A stretch of DNA of 64,000 nt from Micromonospora okii (GCF_020884795.1 NZ_BBZF01000026.1:63052-127051), one strand, 5' to 3'; shown: positions 16,393-24,873, numbered from the stretch's first letter. The notes: generated by a model from the letters alone, not told the origin. Made by a program: numbers and translations.

Positions 16393-16458
16393 GGACGGGC
16401 GTCGGCGGCCGCCCCGTGAGCGGGGACGTGGCCGGCCCTGGACGGGCGTCGGCGGCCG
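16393..16458. repeat. Duplicated 19-bp GC motif in the YidC-DUF6412 gap
   Basis: GGACGGGCGTCGGCGGCCG occurs at 16393 and again at 16440. The 265-bp gap between the YidC-like gene and the DUF6412 gene is otherwise simple GC-rich sequence with no gene seen. Confidence 0.7.
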
Positions 16459-16590
16459 GCCGCGGGCGGCGTCGGCGGGGCGGATGACGGCGGAACCGGC
16501 CGGGCGGCGACGGCGACGCGGCGGGCGGGAGCCGCCCGCCGCGCCCCGGGTGACCGGCCCCGGCGCAGGGCCGGGCCGGCCCGGGAAGCG

Positions 16591-16935
16591 CTACCCGGCC
16601 GAGGGGCGCGGGCCCGGCGCGCGGGGGCGGGGGCGACCGGCCGCGTCCGGGTCGACCTGCCGGGGCACCCCTCGGCGGCGAGCGCGTTCCCGCAGGCCGA
16701 CGCCCCGCCCGGCGGACCGGCCCGGCGGGCCGGCGACCGCGCCGGGGCGGCCGGCGAGCAGCACGGTGAGCAGCACGGCGGCGGCCACGGCCGCCCCGGC
16801 GAGCAACTCGGCCGGGCGGTCCGCGAGCACCGTCAGGTGGGTGAGCGCGTACGCCCACGTCCCCGTCACCGCCACCAGCAACCCGGCCACGCCAGCGAGC
16901 CTAGGCGGCGCTGTCCACTCGCGAGGGAGGGGCAT
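16591..16935 (-). CDS. DUF6412 domain membrane protein
   Basis: This 114-residue protein starts MPLPREW, has two membrane helices (about 12-32 and 38-58), and then a basic tail with RARRRGVPRQVDPDAAGRPRPRAPG split across the conserved DPDAAGRPRPRAPG ending that marks DUF6412. Function is unknown. In actinobacteria this family is found beside YidC-like genes, as here, which suggests a linked role in membrane protein insertion. The chosen ATG has a weak ribosome site (CCCTC on the plus strand is the complement of GAGGG). Confidence 0.72.
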   Translation of the reverse strand: MPLPREWTAPPRLAGVAGLLVAVTGTWAYALTHLTVLADRPAELLAGAAVAAAVLLTVLLAGRPGAVAGPPGRSAGRGVGLRERARRRGVPRQVDPDAAGRPRPRAPGPRPSAG

Positions 16936-17098
16936 TTCGTCGAGGGGGAACGCCCAGTCCCGCCCGCTCGGAAGGTGAGCGGCGTGGCGGCCGGCGACAC
17001 ACCTCGGAAGGCGTTTCCGCCACCGGACACCCTGGGTAATGGCCGGTCGACGTCGCGGCGCGGGGCCGCGGGCGGCACGGAAACGGACGGTGAGGGCG

Positions 17099-18238
17099 AT
17101 GAGCGGTTCAGTGGCGCAGCGGGAACGGGATGCGGCCCCGGGCGGCACCGGCCTGCTGACCGTCGGCGTCGAGGAGGAGTTCCTGCTCGTCGACCCGCAC
17201 ACCGGCGCCGCCGTACCCGCCGTGGACCTGGTGATGGAGCAGGTCCCGGCCGAGCTGCGCGGGCAGGTGGAGCGCGAGTTCCAGACCAGCCAGATCGAGA
17301 TCGGCAGCCCGCCCGGGCTGGAGCTCTCCTCGATCCGGCACTCCCTCGGGGTGCTGCGCGGGGCGCTGTCCGAGGCCGCCGAGCGCGCCGGCGTACGGCT
17401 GCTGGCCATCGGCACCGGCCCGGTCGCCGGCCCCGTCCCCCCGGTGGTCGACAAGCCCCGCTTCGACCGGATGATCGAGCGGTACCGGCTGCTGGTCCCC
17501 GGCCCCGGCAACAACGGCATGCACGTGCACGTCGGGGTGCCGGACCCGGAGACCGGCGTGCAGGTGCTCAACCACGTCCGGCCGTGGCTGCCGATCCTGC
17601 ACGCGGTGACGGTCAACTCCCCGTTCTCCGGCGGCGAGGACACCGGCTACGCGAGCTGGCGCACGATCGAGTGGGAGCGCTGGCCGTCGGTGGCGCCGAC
17701 GCCGTACCTGGAGTCGCACGAGCACTACGAGCGGCTGATCCGGCAGCTCATCGCCAGCGGCATGATGCTCGACGAGGGGATGCTCTACTGGTACGCCCGG
17801 CTGTCGGCGAAGTACCCGACGGTGGAGCTGCGCATCGGCGACGTCTGCCCGTCGGTGGACGACGCGGTGCTGGTCGCCGCCCTGGTCCGGGCCCTGGTGG
17901 CCACCGCGATCGCCGACGTCGCCGCCGGCCGGCAGCCGATCCGCACCGACCACCACCTGCTCGTCGGCGCGCACTGGCGGGCCGCCCACGACGGGCTGGA
18001 GGGCGACGGCGTGGACGTGACCGACGGCGAGCTGCGCCCCGCGTGGCAACTGCTGGACCGGCTCGTCGAGCGGCTCGGCCCGGAGCTGGAGCGGCACGGC
18101 GACCTCGCCGAGGTGACCGACCTGCTCGGCGGCCTGCGCCGGCACGGCACGGGGGCGGCCCGGCAGCGGGCGGTCTTCGCGCGCACCGGCAACCTCGTCG
18201 ACGTGGTGCAGGACGTGGCGCGGCAGACCCGTGGCTGA
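17099..18238 (+). CDS. Carboxylate-amine ligase, YbdK/glutamate-cysteine ligase type 2 family
   Basis: The 379-residue protein has the GCS2 fold markers TVGVEEEFLLVDPHTG at the N-terminus, EFQTSQIEIGSPP, NNGMHVHVGV and VELRIGDVCPSVDDAV. These align with the ATP-dependent ligases that join a carboxylate (glutamate) to an amine. Weak glutamate-cysteine ligase activity is known for E. coli YbdK. Actinobacteria use mycothiol, so glutathione synthesis is not implied and the true substrate is open. ATG 17099 is preferred over an upstream ATG at 17039 because the conserved region starts soon after it and GAGGG precedes it. Confidence 0.88.
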   Translation: MSGSVAQRERDAAPGGTGLLTVGVEEEFLLVDPHTGAAVPAVDLVMEQVPAELRGQVEREFQTSQIEIGSPPGLELSSIRHSLGVLRGALSEAAERAGVRLLAIGTGPVAGPVPPVVDKPRFDRMIERYRLLVPGPGNNGMHVHVGVPDPETGVQVLNHVRPWLPILHAVTVNSPFSGGEDTGYASWRTIEWERWPSVAPTPYLESHEHYERLIRQLIASGMMLDEGMLYWYARLSAKYPTVELRIGDVCPSVDDAVLVAALVRALVATAIADVAAGRQPIRTDHHLLVGAHWRAAHDGLEGDGVDVTDGELRPAWQLLDRLVERLGPELERHGDLAEVTDLLGGLRRHGTGAARQRAVFARTGNLVDVVQDVARQTRG

Positions 18239-18379
18239 CCGCGTCGCCGGGCCCGACCCGGCCGGCCCGCCCGGGGCCGGACGCGTCGGCGAACCCGGGC
18301 GCGGGCCCGAGCGCGCCGGGACGTCGGCAGGGCGGGCACCCGAGCACATCGAACCGTGGAGCGGGGGCGGCGTGACAGG

Positions 18380-19762
18380 ATGGTCGGCGTGACGCAGCGG
18401 CTGATCGTGGTCGGCGGGGACGCCGCCGGAATGGCGGCGGCCTCCCAGGCCCGACGCCGCCGGGGCCGCGCCGACCTGGAGATCGTGGCGTTCGAGCGGG
18501 GGCACCACACGTCGTACTCGGCGTGCGGCATCCCGTACTGGATCAGCGGGGCCGTGGAGGACCGGGACGAGCTGATCGCCCGCGACCCCGCCACCTTCCG
18601 CTCCGACTTCGACATCGACGTGCGGCTGCGGCACGAGGTCACCGCCATCGACCTGGGCCGCCGCGAGGTGGTCGCCCGCGACCTCGACGGCGGCGGCGAG
18701 GTCCGCGAGCGCTTCGACGACCTGGTGTACGCCACCGGCGCGGTGCCGACGAAGCCCGACTGGGCCGAGGACGGGGTGGCCGGCGTCTTCGGCGTGCAGA
18801 CCCTCGACGACGGCGCGGCCCTGCGCGACTGGCTGGACGCCGACCCCGCGCCCCGGCGCGCGGTGGTGGTCGGCGGCGGCTACATCGGGGTGGAGATGGC
18901 CGAGGCGCTGATCCGGCGCGGCCTGTCGGTCACCCTGGTCGAGCAGGCCGACCAGCCGATGTCGACGGTCGACGAGGACATGGCCGCCCTCGTCGCGGAG
19001 GCGATGCGGGGCATCGGCATCGACATCCGTACCGGCACGGAGGTGACCGGGCTCGACCAGCGCGACGGCCGGGTGTCCGCCGTGGTCACCGCCGCCGGGC
19101 CGATCCCGGCCGACGTCGTGGTCCTGGGCCTGGGGGTACGCCCCAACGTCGCCCTCGCGGAGACGGCCGGCATCCCCCTCGGCCCGTCCGGCGCGATCCG
19201 GGTGGACCGGCGGATGCGGGTGCCCGGGGCGCCCGGGGTGTGGGCGGCGGGCGACTGCGCGGAGAGCCTGCACCGGGTCAGCGGGCTGCCGGTGCACATC
19301 CCGCTCGGCACCCACGCCAACAAGCAGGGCCGCGTCGCGGGCATCAACCTCGGCGGCGGGTACGCGACGTTCCCCGGCGTGGTCGGCACGGCCGTGACGA
19401 AGGTCTGCGAGCTGGAGGTGGGCCGCACCGGGCTGCGGGAGCGGGATGCGGCGGCCAGCGGCTTCGAGTTCGTGTCCGTGGTGGCCGAGTCGACGAACCG
19501 GGCCGGGTACTACCCGGGCGCGCGGCCGATGACGGTGAAGCTGATCGCCGAGCGGTCCAGCGGGCGGCTGCTCGGCGCGCAGATCGTCGGCTGGTCGGAG
19601 GCGGCCAAGCGGATCGACGCCCTGGCCGTGGCGCTGTGGAACGGCATGACGGTGGACGAGATGACCGGCCTCGACCTCGGCTACGCCCCGCCGTACGCGC
19701 CGGTGTGGGACCCGGTGCTGATCGCGGCCCGCAAGGCCGTGGACGCCCTGGACCGCCGGTAA
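18380..19762 (+). CDS. FAD/NAD(P) disulfide oxidoreductase, CoA-disulfide reductase-like
   Basis: This 460-residue flavoprotein has the FAD-binding start LIVVGGDAAGMAAAS. The single redox cysteine C49 lies in SYSACGIPYWISG, characteristic of the CoA-disulfide reductase/NADH oxidase group. The NAD site VVVGGGYIGVEMAEAL, the second FAD motif GVWAAGDCAE and a dimerisation domain follow. It probably reduces CoA disulfide, persulfides or related thiols with NAD(P)H. An alternative GTG start three codons on (18389) has a good AGGATGG site and is equally possible. Its TAA stop is the first codon of a dispersed two-hairpin repeat. Confidence 0.87.
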   Translation: MVGVTQRLIVVGGDAAGMAAASQARRRRGRADLEIVAFERGHHTSYSACGIPYWISGAVEDRDELIARDPATFRSDFDIDVRLRHEVTAIDLGRREVVARDLDGGGEVRERFDDLVYATGAVPTKPDWAEDGVAGVFGVQTLDDGAALRDWLDADPAPRRAVVVGGGYIGVEMAEALIRRGLSVTLVEQADQPMSTVDEDMAALVAEAMRGIGIDIRTGTEVTGLDQRDGRVSAVVTAAGPIPADVVVLGLGVRPNVALAETAGIPLGPSGAIRVDRRMRVPGAPGVWAAGDCAESLHRVSGLPVHIPLGTHANKQGRVAGINLGGGYATFPGVVGTAVTKVCELEVGRTGLRERDAAASGFEFVSVVAESTNRAGYYPGARPMTVKLIAERSSGRLLGAQIVGWSEAAKRIDALAVALWNGMTVDEMTGLDLGYAPPYAPVWDPVLIAARKAVDALDRR

Positions 19763-19812
19763 GGAAGGGCACCCTGTTAACGCTTTCTGCATAGGAAGGG
19801 CCCCCTCCCAAC
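19760..19812 (+). repeat. Two-hairpin dispersed repeat, copy D
   Basis: The repeat begins with the TAA stop of the flavoprotein gene (TAAGGAAGGGCACCCTG), then GTTAACGC, then CATAGGAAGGGCCCCCTCC. Its likely role is 3'-end formation of that transcript. It is the copy most like F at 63703. Confidence 0.85.
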
Positions 19813-19903
19813 ACGTCGGGTCGATCCTGTCGGGGGGCGCGGTTAGCGTGTGCGCGCTGGTGCGGTGCCGGGTCCCGCGCCCTTCCCCTCGAAAGGCGAT
19901 CCC

Positions 19904-21325
19904 ATGTCGCAGGAGACGACCTACCTCGAACTGTCCGAAGAGGGCGGTTCGGCGCACAAGTTCTACGAGGTGGTGGTGGACGACACCGCGCTGACCGTGC
20001 GCTACGGCCGGATCGGCGACCAGGGCCAGGTGAAGACCACGGCGTACCCGGACAACGCCCGCGCCCGCGCCGCCGCCGCGAAGAAGATCGGGGAGAAGGT
20101 CCGCAAGGGGTACGCCCCGGCGACTCCCGGCATCCGCCAGAAGCGACCCGTCTCCCGGCGGGAGATCGTCAGCACCCGCTCGACCGCTCGCACCGCGCCG
20201 GTGCTGTGGCGCTACGCCTCCGGCGCGCCCGCGTTCGGCATCTTCGTCGACGGGCAGCACTGCATGGTCGGCAACGAGCACGGGGTGATCACCACCCTCG
20301 ACCACGACGCCCGCCTGCTCAACCAGGTCCGGCTCCCCGACGGGGTGAAGTGCATCGTCGCCGACGACGCCTGGATCTACGCGGGCTGCGACGACGGCAA
20401 CGTCTACGACCTCTCGGGCAAGGTGCCCCGCGCGGCGTACGCGATCAGCCCGGACATCGACATCTACTGGCTCGACATCCACGACGGGGTGCTGGGCGTC
20501 TCCGACGCCGGCGGCGGGATCGCCGCGATCGACCACGAGGACGAGTTCCTCTGGCGGCGCCCGGGGCGCGGCCGGGCCGCGTGGATGGTCCGCTGCGACG
20601 CCGACGCGCTCTACCACGGCCACTCCCAGGGGGTGACCGGCTACGACTGGCGCACCGGGCGGGAGCTGTGGCACACCCGCACCGGCTCGGTGCTCTTCGG
20701 CTGGCAGGAGCGCGACGCCGTGTTCGCCGGCACCGCCACCCGCGAGGTGGTGCGGCTGCGCAAGGACGGGCGGGCCGAGCGGACGTACCGCTGCGACGCC
20801 CCCGTCTTCTCCTGCGCCACCGCCGAGGACGGCCGGTACGTCTTCGCCGGCGACAACCACTCCTCGATCTACTGCTTCGACGCGGCCGGCAACCGGCTGT
20901 GGAAGCTCGGCACCGGCTGCGGCTCGGCGTACTCGATGCAGTACCACGACGAGCGGCTCTACGTGGTCACCACCAGCGGCTACCTGGCCTGCGTCGACGC
21001 CAGCGAGCCGGCGATCCGGGCCGCCGAGGCGGGCAGCGTGCCGGAGGTGGTGGACGTCAAGGCCCCGGCCCGGATGCCCGAGCCGGCGGCCTGGACCACG
21101 GTGGAGGTCACCACCGACGAGCGGGGCGGCGTGGTGGTGCAGTGCGTCGACGAGGGCGGGCGGCTGCGGGTCCACGTCCTCTCCGACGGCTACCACCGCG
21201 ACTGGTCGGTGCAGTTCCCCAAGGGCATTCGCGAGCCGGGGGCGCGCTACCTGGTCACCGACGTCCGCGAGGCGGGCCGGGGCGGCTTCTACCGCGCGTA
21301 CGGCGACATCCGCCGCCTGCGCTGA
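19904..21325 (+). CDS. WGR-domain beta-propeller protein
   Basis: The 473-residue protein begins with a WGR domain (about 5-85), recognisable by YEVVVDDTALTVRYGRIGDQGQ split at its core RYGRIGDQGQ, with the name-giving tryptophan replaced by tyrosine. WGR domains bind DNA ends or nucleic acid in poly-ADP-ribose polymerases and bacterial MolR-like proteins. The rest is a run of WD/PQQ-like repeats with motifs such as AFGIFVDGQHCMVGNEHG, WIYAGCDDGNVYDL and RYVFAGDNHSSIYCFD, which should close as a beta-propeller. There is no signal peptide or catalytic domain. The role is unknown; DNA-damage sensing is a guess. ATG 19904 has GAAAGG upstream. Confidence 0.85.
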   Translation: MSQETTYLELSEEGGSAHKFYEVVVDDTALTVRYGRIGDQGQVKTTAYPDNARARAAAAKKIGEKVRKGYAPATPGIRQKRPVSRREIVSTRSTARTAPVLWRYASGAPAFGIFVDGQHCMVGNEHGVITTLDHDARLLNQVRLPDGVKCIVADDAWIYAGCDDGNVYDLSGKVPRAAYAISPDIDIYWLDIHDGVLGVSDAGGGIAAIDHEDEFLWRRPGRGRAAWMVRCDADALYHGHSQGVTGYDWRTGRELWHTRTGSVLFGWQERDAVFAGTATREVVRLRKDGRAERTYRCDAPVFSCATAEDGRYVFAGDNHSSIYCFDAAGNRLWKLGTGCGSAYSMQYHDERLYVVTTSGYLACVDASEPAIRAAEAGSVPEVVDVKAPARMPEPAAWTTVEVTTDERGGVVVQCVDEGGRLRVHVLSDGYHRDWSVQFPKGIREPGARYLVTDVREAGRGGFYRAYGDIRRLR

Positions 21326-21425
21326 CCGCCAGGCCGACTCGGCCGCCTCCACTGACCGCCAGGCCGGCTCGGGCCGCCTGCGCTGACTGCCAGGCCGGCC
21401 CGGTCGGCCACCGCTGACCGCCGGC
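21312..21425. repeat. Tandem 30-31-bp repeat across the WGR gene stop codon
   Basis: About three and a half copies of a unit like GCCGCCTGCGCTGACCGCC-AGGCCGGCTCG start at 21312, 21342, 21373 and near 21404. The first unit includes the end of the WGR gene and its TGA, so the tail of the gene has been duplicated into the intergenic region. Confidence 0.75.
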
Positions 21426-21438
21426 CGGTTCCTCCGGC

Positions 21439-21474
21439 CACCGCCCCCGTCCGCTCACGCGGGCGGGGGCGGTG
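21439..21474. terminator. Stem-loop between convergent WGR and cmx genes
   Basis: Arms starting CACCGCCCCCG and ending CGGGGGCGGTG pair over 16 positions with one G-T pair around TCAC. It is placed between the WGR gene and the convergent exporter gene and can serve both. Confidence 0.7.
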
Positions 21475-21535
21475 CCGCCCGGTCGGGTCAGGCCTCCGCG
21501 TTCGGCCCCGACGCCCCGACGGGGCCTCGCCTGGG

Positions 21536-22753
21536 TCAGCGGCTCGCCCGGCCGTCCTGGGGTGCGATGACGCGCAGGAGCGGCAGGGCGACGAGCAGCG
21601 CGACCGCCACCAGGAAGCCACTGACCCACACCGGGCCGAGGTCACCGGCGTCGGCCCCGAGGGTCGCCGCCGCCACGACGGGGCCGCCGGCAGCGCCGAT
21701 GTTCAGCGCCGCGGTCGCGTAGGCCCCTCCCATGGTGGGGGCGCCCGCCGCCTCGTAGAGCACCCGGGCGATCAGGGTGCTGCCCAGCGCGAAGGAGAGC
21801 ATTCCCTGCACGAAGACGAGCGGCAGGAGGGCCACCGGCCGGGCGGCCAGGGTCGCCGACGCCACCCAGCCGAGCAGCAGCAACGGGCCCCCGATCGCGA
21901 TCACGATGCCGGGACGCCGGTCGGAGAGCCGCCCCGCGAGGGTGACGCCGGAGAAGGCCCCCACGCCGAAGAGCACCAGCACCACCGGGACCCAGAGCTC
22001 GCCCAGACCGGCGGTGTCGGTCACGATCGGCGCGAGGAAGGTGAACGTGGCGAAGGTCGCCGCGTTGACCAGGGCACCGAGCAGCATGACCAGGGCCAGC
22101 CGGGGCCTGGCGAGCTGGGCGATCTCACCGCGAAGCGGCGAGCGGGCGGCAGTGCCCGCAGCGGGCGCGGTGCCCGCAGTGCCACCAGGGGCCGCAGGGG
22201 CCGTTCCGGCAGGGGCCGGGACGCCCCGCACGACGCCGTAGGCGGCCGGAAGGCAGAGCAGCGCGATGGCCCAGAAGGTCGCCCGCCAGCCCAGCAACGC
22301 GCCGAGTACCGCGCCACCGGGAACTCCGGCGATGGTGGCCACCGTCGTACCGGAGAGCAGCACCGCCAGCGCACGCCCCTTCCGGTCGGGTGCGACGAGC
22401 GCGGCTGCCGTGCTCAGCGCCACGGCCAGGAAGCCCGCGTTGGCCAGGGCGGCGACGACCCGGGTCGCGAGCAGGACGGCGAAACTCGTCGTGAGGGCAC
22501 CCACGACGTGGGTCACGGCGAAGACCAGCACGAGGCCCAGCAGGGCGGCCCGGGCGGGCCACCGGCGGGCGAGCGCCGCCATCAGCGGCGCGCCGACGAC
22601 CATTCCGACAGCGAACGCCGAGGTCAGGAGCCCGGCGACCCCGATCGACACGTCCAGGCCGGTGGCGATGTCCGGCACCAGGCCGGCGAGCATGAACTCC
22701 GAGGTGCCCATGGCGAAGACCGCCACGGCGAGCAGGTAGAGCGGCAGAGGCAT
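21536..22753 (-). CDS. cmx: Cmx/CmrA-type chloramphenicol efflux MFS transporter
   Basis: The 405-residue protein has twelve predicted membrane helices and matches the Cmx/CmrA group closely. Markers are the start FAMGTSEFMLAGLVPDIA, VALSTAAALVAPDRKGRAL, LSGTTVATIAGVPGGA and APTMGGAYATAALNIGAA. A Pro-Ala-rich loop joins the two halves (about residues 178-205). Group members pump chloramphenicol out by proton exchange. The ATG at 22753 is preceded by a GGAG site. The gene is divergent from an antibiotic kinase gene, and its own leader carries a GAGACGTCTC palindrome that may be an operator. Confidence 0.92.
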   Translation of the reverse strand: MPLPLYLLAVAVFAMGTSEFMLAGLVPDIATGLDVSIGVAGLLTSAFAVGMVVGAPLMAALARRWPARAALLGLVLVFAVTHVVGALTTSFAVLLATRVVAALANAGFLAVALSTAAALVAPDRKGRALAVLLSGTTVATIAGVPGGAVLGALLGWRATFWAIALLCLPAAYGVVRGVPAPAGTAPAAPGGTAGTAPAAGTAARSPLRGEIAQLARPRLALVMLLGALVNAATFATFTFLAPIVTDTAGLGELWVPVVLVLFGVGAFSGVTLAGRLSDRRPGIVIAIGGPLLLLGWVASATLAARPVALLPLVFVQGMLSFALGSTLIARVLYEAAGAPTMGGAYATAALNIGAAGGPVVAAATLGADAGDLGPVWVSGFLVAVALLVALPLLRVIAPQDGRASR

Positions 22754-22781
22754 CGAGAACTCCGAGGTGAGAGGAAACGAG

Positions 22782-22791
22782 GAGACGTCTC
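22782..22791. promoter_or_regulatory. GAGACGTCTC palindrome in the cmx leader
   Basis: A perfect 10-bp dyad lies 28 bp upstream of the cmx start. The remaining gap to the kinase gene (22792-23006) holds no gene. The dyad could be an operator half or a small RNA hairpin; nothing more supports either. Confidence 0.3.
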
Positions 22792-23006
22792 GTCACCGCG
22801 GCCAGCGCCCGAGGGTGCGCGCGAATGTCCCACGCGGCAGGAAGCCGCAGGGAAGCGGGTCAGGAACTCAGCGGTTCCGGGGGCTGGCGGCGTGACCGGC
22901 AGCCCCCGCCGTGGACGCCTCGGGGCTCGACATGGTGCCGATACTACTGTCCACGTTGGGTCACCCGGGCGGGCGCCTCGGCACCGGGCAGGGCGAGGAT
23001 GGTGCG

Positions 23007-23879
23007 GTGACCGTGGACATCCCCGAGGGGCTGGGCTGGGTGCGGCGGGTGCCCGCCGGCCGCGAGTGGCTGGCGGCGCTGCCCGGCCTGCTGGCCGGGT
23101 GCGCCGAGGAATGGGGGCTGCGGGTGGGGCCGCCCTTCCCGTACGCCTTCGCCTCGCTGGCGCTGCCGGCCGAGCTGCCCGACGGCACCCGCGCGGTGCT
23201 GAAGCTCCAGTACCCGGACCCGGACAGCGCGCACGAGGCCACGGCCCTGTCGCGCTGGGCGGGCGAGGGAGCGGTCCGGCTCCTCGCCCACGACGCGGGT
23301 CGGCGGGCGCTGCTGGTGGAGCGCTGCGTCCCGGGCACGCCGCTGCACGCCCTGCCGGCGGATCAGGCGCTGGACGTGGTCGTCGGGCTGCTGCCTAGGC
23401 TGTGGCTACCGGCCGGCGCGCCGTTCACCCCGCTGGCCGAGGAGGCGGCCGGCTGGCGGGAGCGGATGCCGGCGAGCTGGGAGCGGGCCGGCCGGCCGTA
23501 CGAGCGGCGACTGCTGGACCTTGCGCTGGACCGGCTCGCCGAGCTGGCCGGCACGCAGGGCGAGCAGGTGCTGGTCAACCAGGACCTGCACGCCGGCAAC
23601 GTGCTGCGGGCCGCCCGGGAGCCGTGGCTGGTCATCGACCCGAAGCCGCTGGCCGGCGAGCGCGAGTTCGGGGTGGTGGCGATGGTCCGGGGCACCGAGC
23701 TGGGCCACTCCCCTGCGGCGGTACGGCACCGGCTGGGCCGGCTCAGCGCCGGGCTGGGGCTGGACGTCGAGCGGGTCCGGGGCTGGGCGATCGGGCAGAC
23801 CCTCGCCTGGAGCATCGGCGGGGACACGGTCTTCACCCAGAACATCGAGACGGCTCGCTGGCTCGCCGGCCTGGACTAG
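23007..23879 (+). CDS. Aminoglycoside/hydroxyurea antibiotic kinase (APH(6)-like)
   Basis: The 290-residue protein resembles streptomycin 6-kinase and hydroxyurea kinase enzymes of the APH fold. It has the nucleotide loop and lysine in TRAVLKLQYP, the catalytic loop VLVNQDLHAGNVLRA (N-Q-D in place of H-G-D), and the metal site WLVIDPKPLAGE, which is a hallmark of APH(6) proteins. The second residue of the catalytic H-G-D is altered, so activity on streptomycin is uncertain. The GTG at 23007 is chosen from several GTG codons because it begins the conserved region. The gene is divergent from cmx and may form a small resistance pair. Confidence 0.85.
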   Translation: MTVDIPEGLGWVRRVPAGREWLAALPGLLAGCAEEWGLRVGPPFPYAFASLALPAELPDGTRAVLKLQYPDPDSAHEATALSRWAGEGAVRLLAHDAGRRALLVERCVPGTPLHALPADQALDVVVGLLPRLWLPAGAPFTPLAEEAAGWRERMPASWERAGRPYERRLLDLALDRLAELAGTQGEQVLVNQDLHAGNVLRAAREPWLVIDPKPLAGEREFGVVAMVRGTELGHSPAAVRHRLGRLSAGLGLDVERVRGWAIGQTLAWSIGGDTVFTQNIETARWLAGLD

Positions 23880-23919
23880 GGTCTGCGCCGGCCCGGCCCG
23901 GCCCGGGGCGAGGCGAGGC

Positions 23920-23944
23920 GGGGCGGGGCGGGGCGGGGCGGGGC
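23920..23944 (+). repeat. (GGGGC)5 G-quadruplex-type repeat
   Basis: Five exact copies of GGGGC follow the kinase gene, 40 bp after its stop, with another GGGG run at 23905. Runs of four G separated by one C meet the usual definition of a G-quadruplex motif on the plus strand. Confidence 0.85.
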
Positions 23945-23949
23945 GCAAC

Positions 23950-24020
23950 ATCGTGCTCGATCAGGGAACCGGTGGCCTCGTCACGGCTGGGAAGCCACAT
24001 CTTCCCGGATCGAGCACGAT
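23950..24020. terminator. 71-nt nested inverted repeat between convergent genes
   Basis: Outer arms ATCGTGCTCGATC (23950) and GATCGAGCACGAT (24008) match perfectly over 13 bp. Inside, GGGAA pairs with TTCCC and GGTGGC with GCCAC. The whole can fold into one long stem with small bulges. It separates the kinase and the DNA glycosylase genes and could end both transcripts. Its size and internal order resemble a small dispersed element more than an ordinary terminator. Confidence 0.7.
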
Positions 24021-24066
24021 CTCGCGGCGTGGCCGCGCGTCTCCCGCGCCCCGACCCACGCCCGAG

Positions 24067-24873
24067 CTAGCGCTGGCAGGTGGGGCACCAGTAGAGGTTG
24101 CGGCCGGTCAGGGTGCCCCGGCGCACCTCGTCGGCGCAGACGTGGCAGGGCTGGCCGGGGCGGCGGTAGACGTACACCTCGCCGCCGTGCCGGTCCACCC
24201 GGGGCGCACGGCCGGTGACCTCCGGCAGGTGGGCGTCGCGGACGGTGTCGATCCGGCCGACCTCGACGGCCCGGGTCATCAGCGCCACCAGGTCGGCCCA
24301 CAGCTCCCGCCAGCGGGCCGGGGTCAGTTCCCGGCCGGGCAGCAGCGGCGGCAGCCCGGCCCGGAACAGCGCCTCGGTCACGAAGATCAACCCCGTGCCG
24401 GCCACCACCGACTGGTCGAGCAGCAGCGCCGCGAGCGGGGTCGGGCTGCGGGAGATCCGGGCGTACGCGCGGTCGGGGTCGGCGTCGGCGCGCAGCGGAT
24501 CGGGGCCGAGCCGATCGCGCAGCGCCGCCACCTCGGGCGGGGTGAGCAGCTCGCACGCGGTGGGGCCGCGCAGGTCGAGCCAGTGCCGATCGCTGGCCAG
24601 CCGCAGCCGTACCTGGCCCACGGGCGGGGGCGGCTCGCCCGGCCCGTCGGTGAACTTCCCGTACAGGCCGAGGTGCACGTGCAGGATCAGCTCGCCCGCG
24701 TAGTGGTGCAGCAGGTGCTTGCCGTACGCCTCGGTGTCCTCCAGGACGGTGCCGGAGAGCCGGGCCGCGCCCTCGGCGAAGCGGCCCTGCGGGCTGGCGG
24801 CGCGCACCCTGTCGCCGGCGAACAGCTCGGCGTGCCGGGTGGCGAGGCGGTGGATGGTGTGTCCCTCTGGCAC
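24067..24873 (-). CDS. nei: Fpg/Nei family DNA glycosylase
   Basis: The mature protein would begin PEGHTIHRLA, the N-terminal proline being the Schiff-base nucleophile and E3 the acid of Fpg/Nei enzymes. The GTG at 24873 that puts this proline second fixes the start. The 268-residue protein has the H2TH region around LLDQSVVAGTGLIFVTEALF and a zinc finger with C243, C246, C263 and C266 (CHVC...CPTC). It removes oxidised bases and nicks the strand. PEGHT with this spacing points to the Nei branch rather than MutM (PELPEVE). It is convergent with the kinase gene. Confidence 0.93.
   Translation of the reverse strand: MPEGHTIHRLATRHAELFAGDRVRAASPQGRFAEGAARLSGTVLEDTEAYGKHLLHHYAGELILHVHLGLYGKFTDGPGEPPPPVGQVRLRLASDRHWLDLRGPTACELLTPPEVAALRDRLGPDPLRADADPDRAYARISRSPTPLAALLLDQSVVAGTGLIFVTEALFRAGLPPLLPGRELTPARWRELWADLVALMTRAVEVGRIDTVRDAHLPEVTGRAPRVDRHGGEVYVYRRPGQPCHVCADEVRRGTLTGRNLYWCPTCQR

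Noticed and set aside
22125..22796. Possible leader peptide (starting VTRRLLVSSHLG) before cmx, as in antibiotic-inducible attenuators
   Set aside because: The frame does not stop near the cmx start but runs on for over 200 codons as a shadow of cmx, so it does not behave like a leader peptide.
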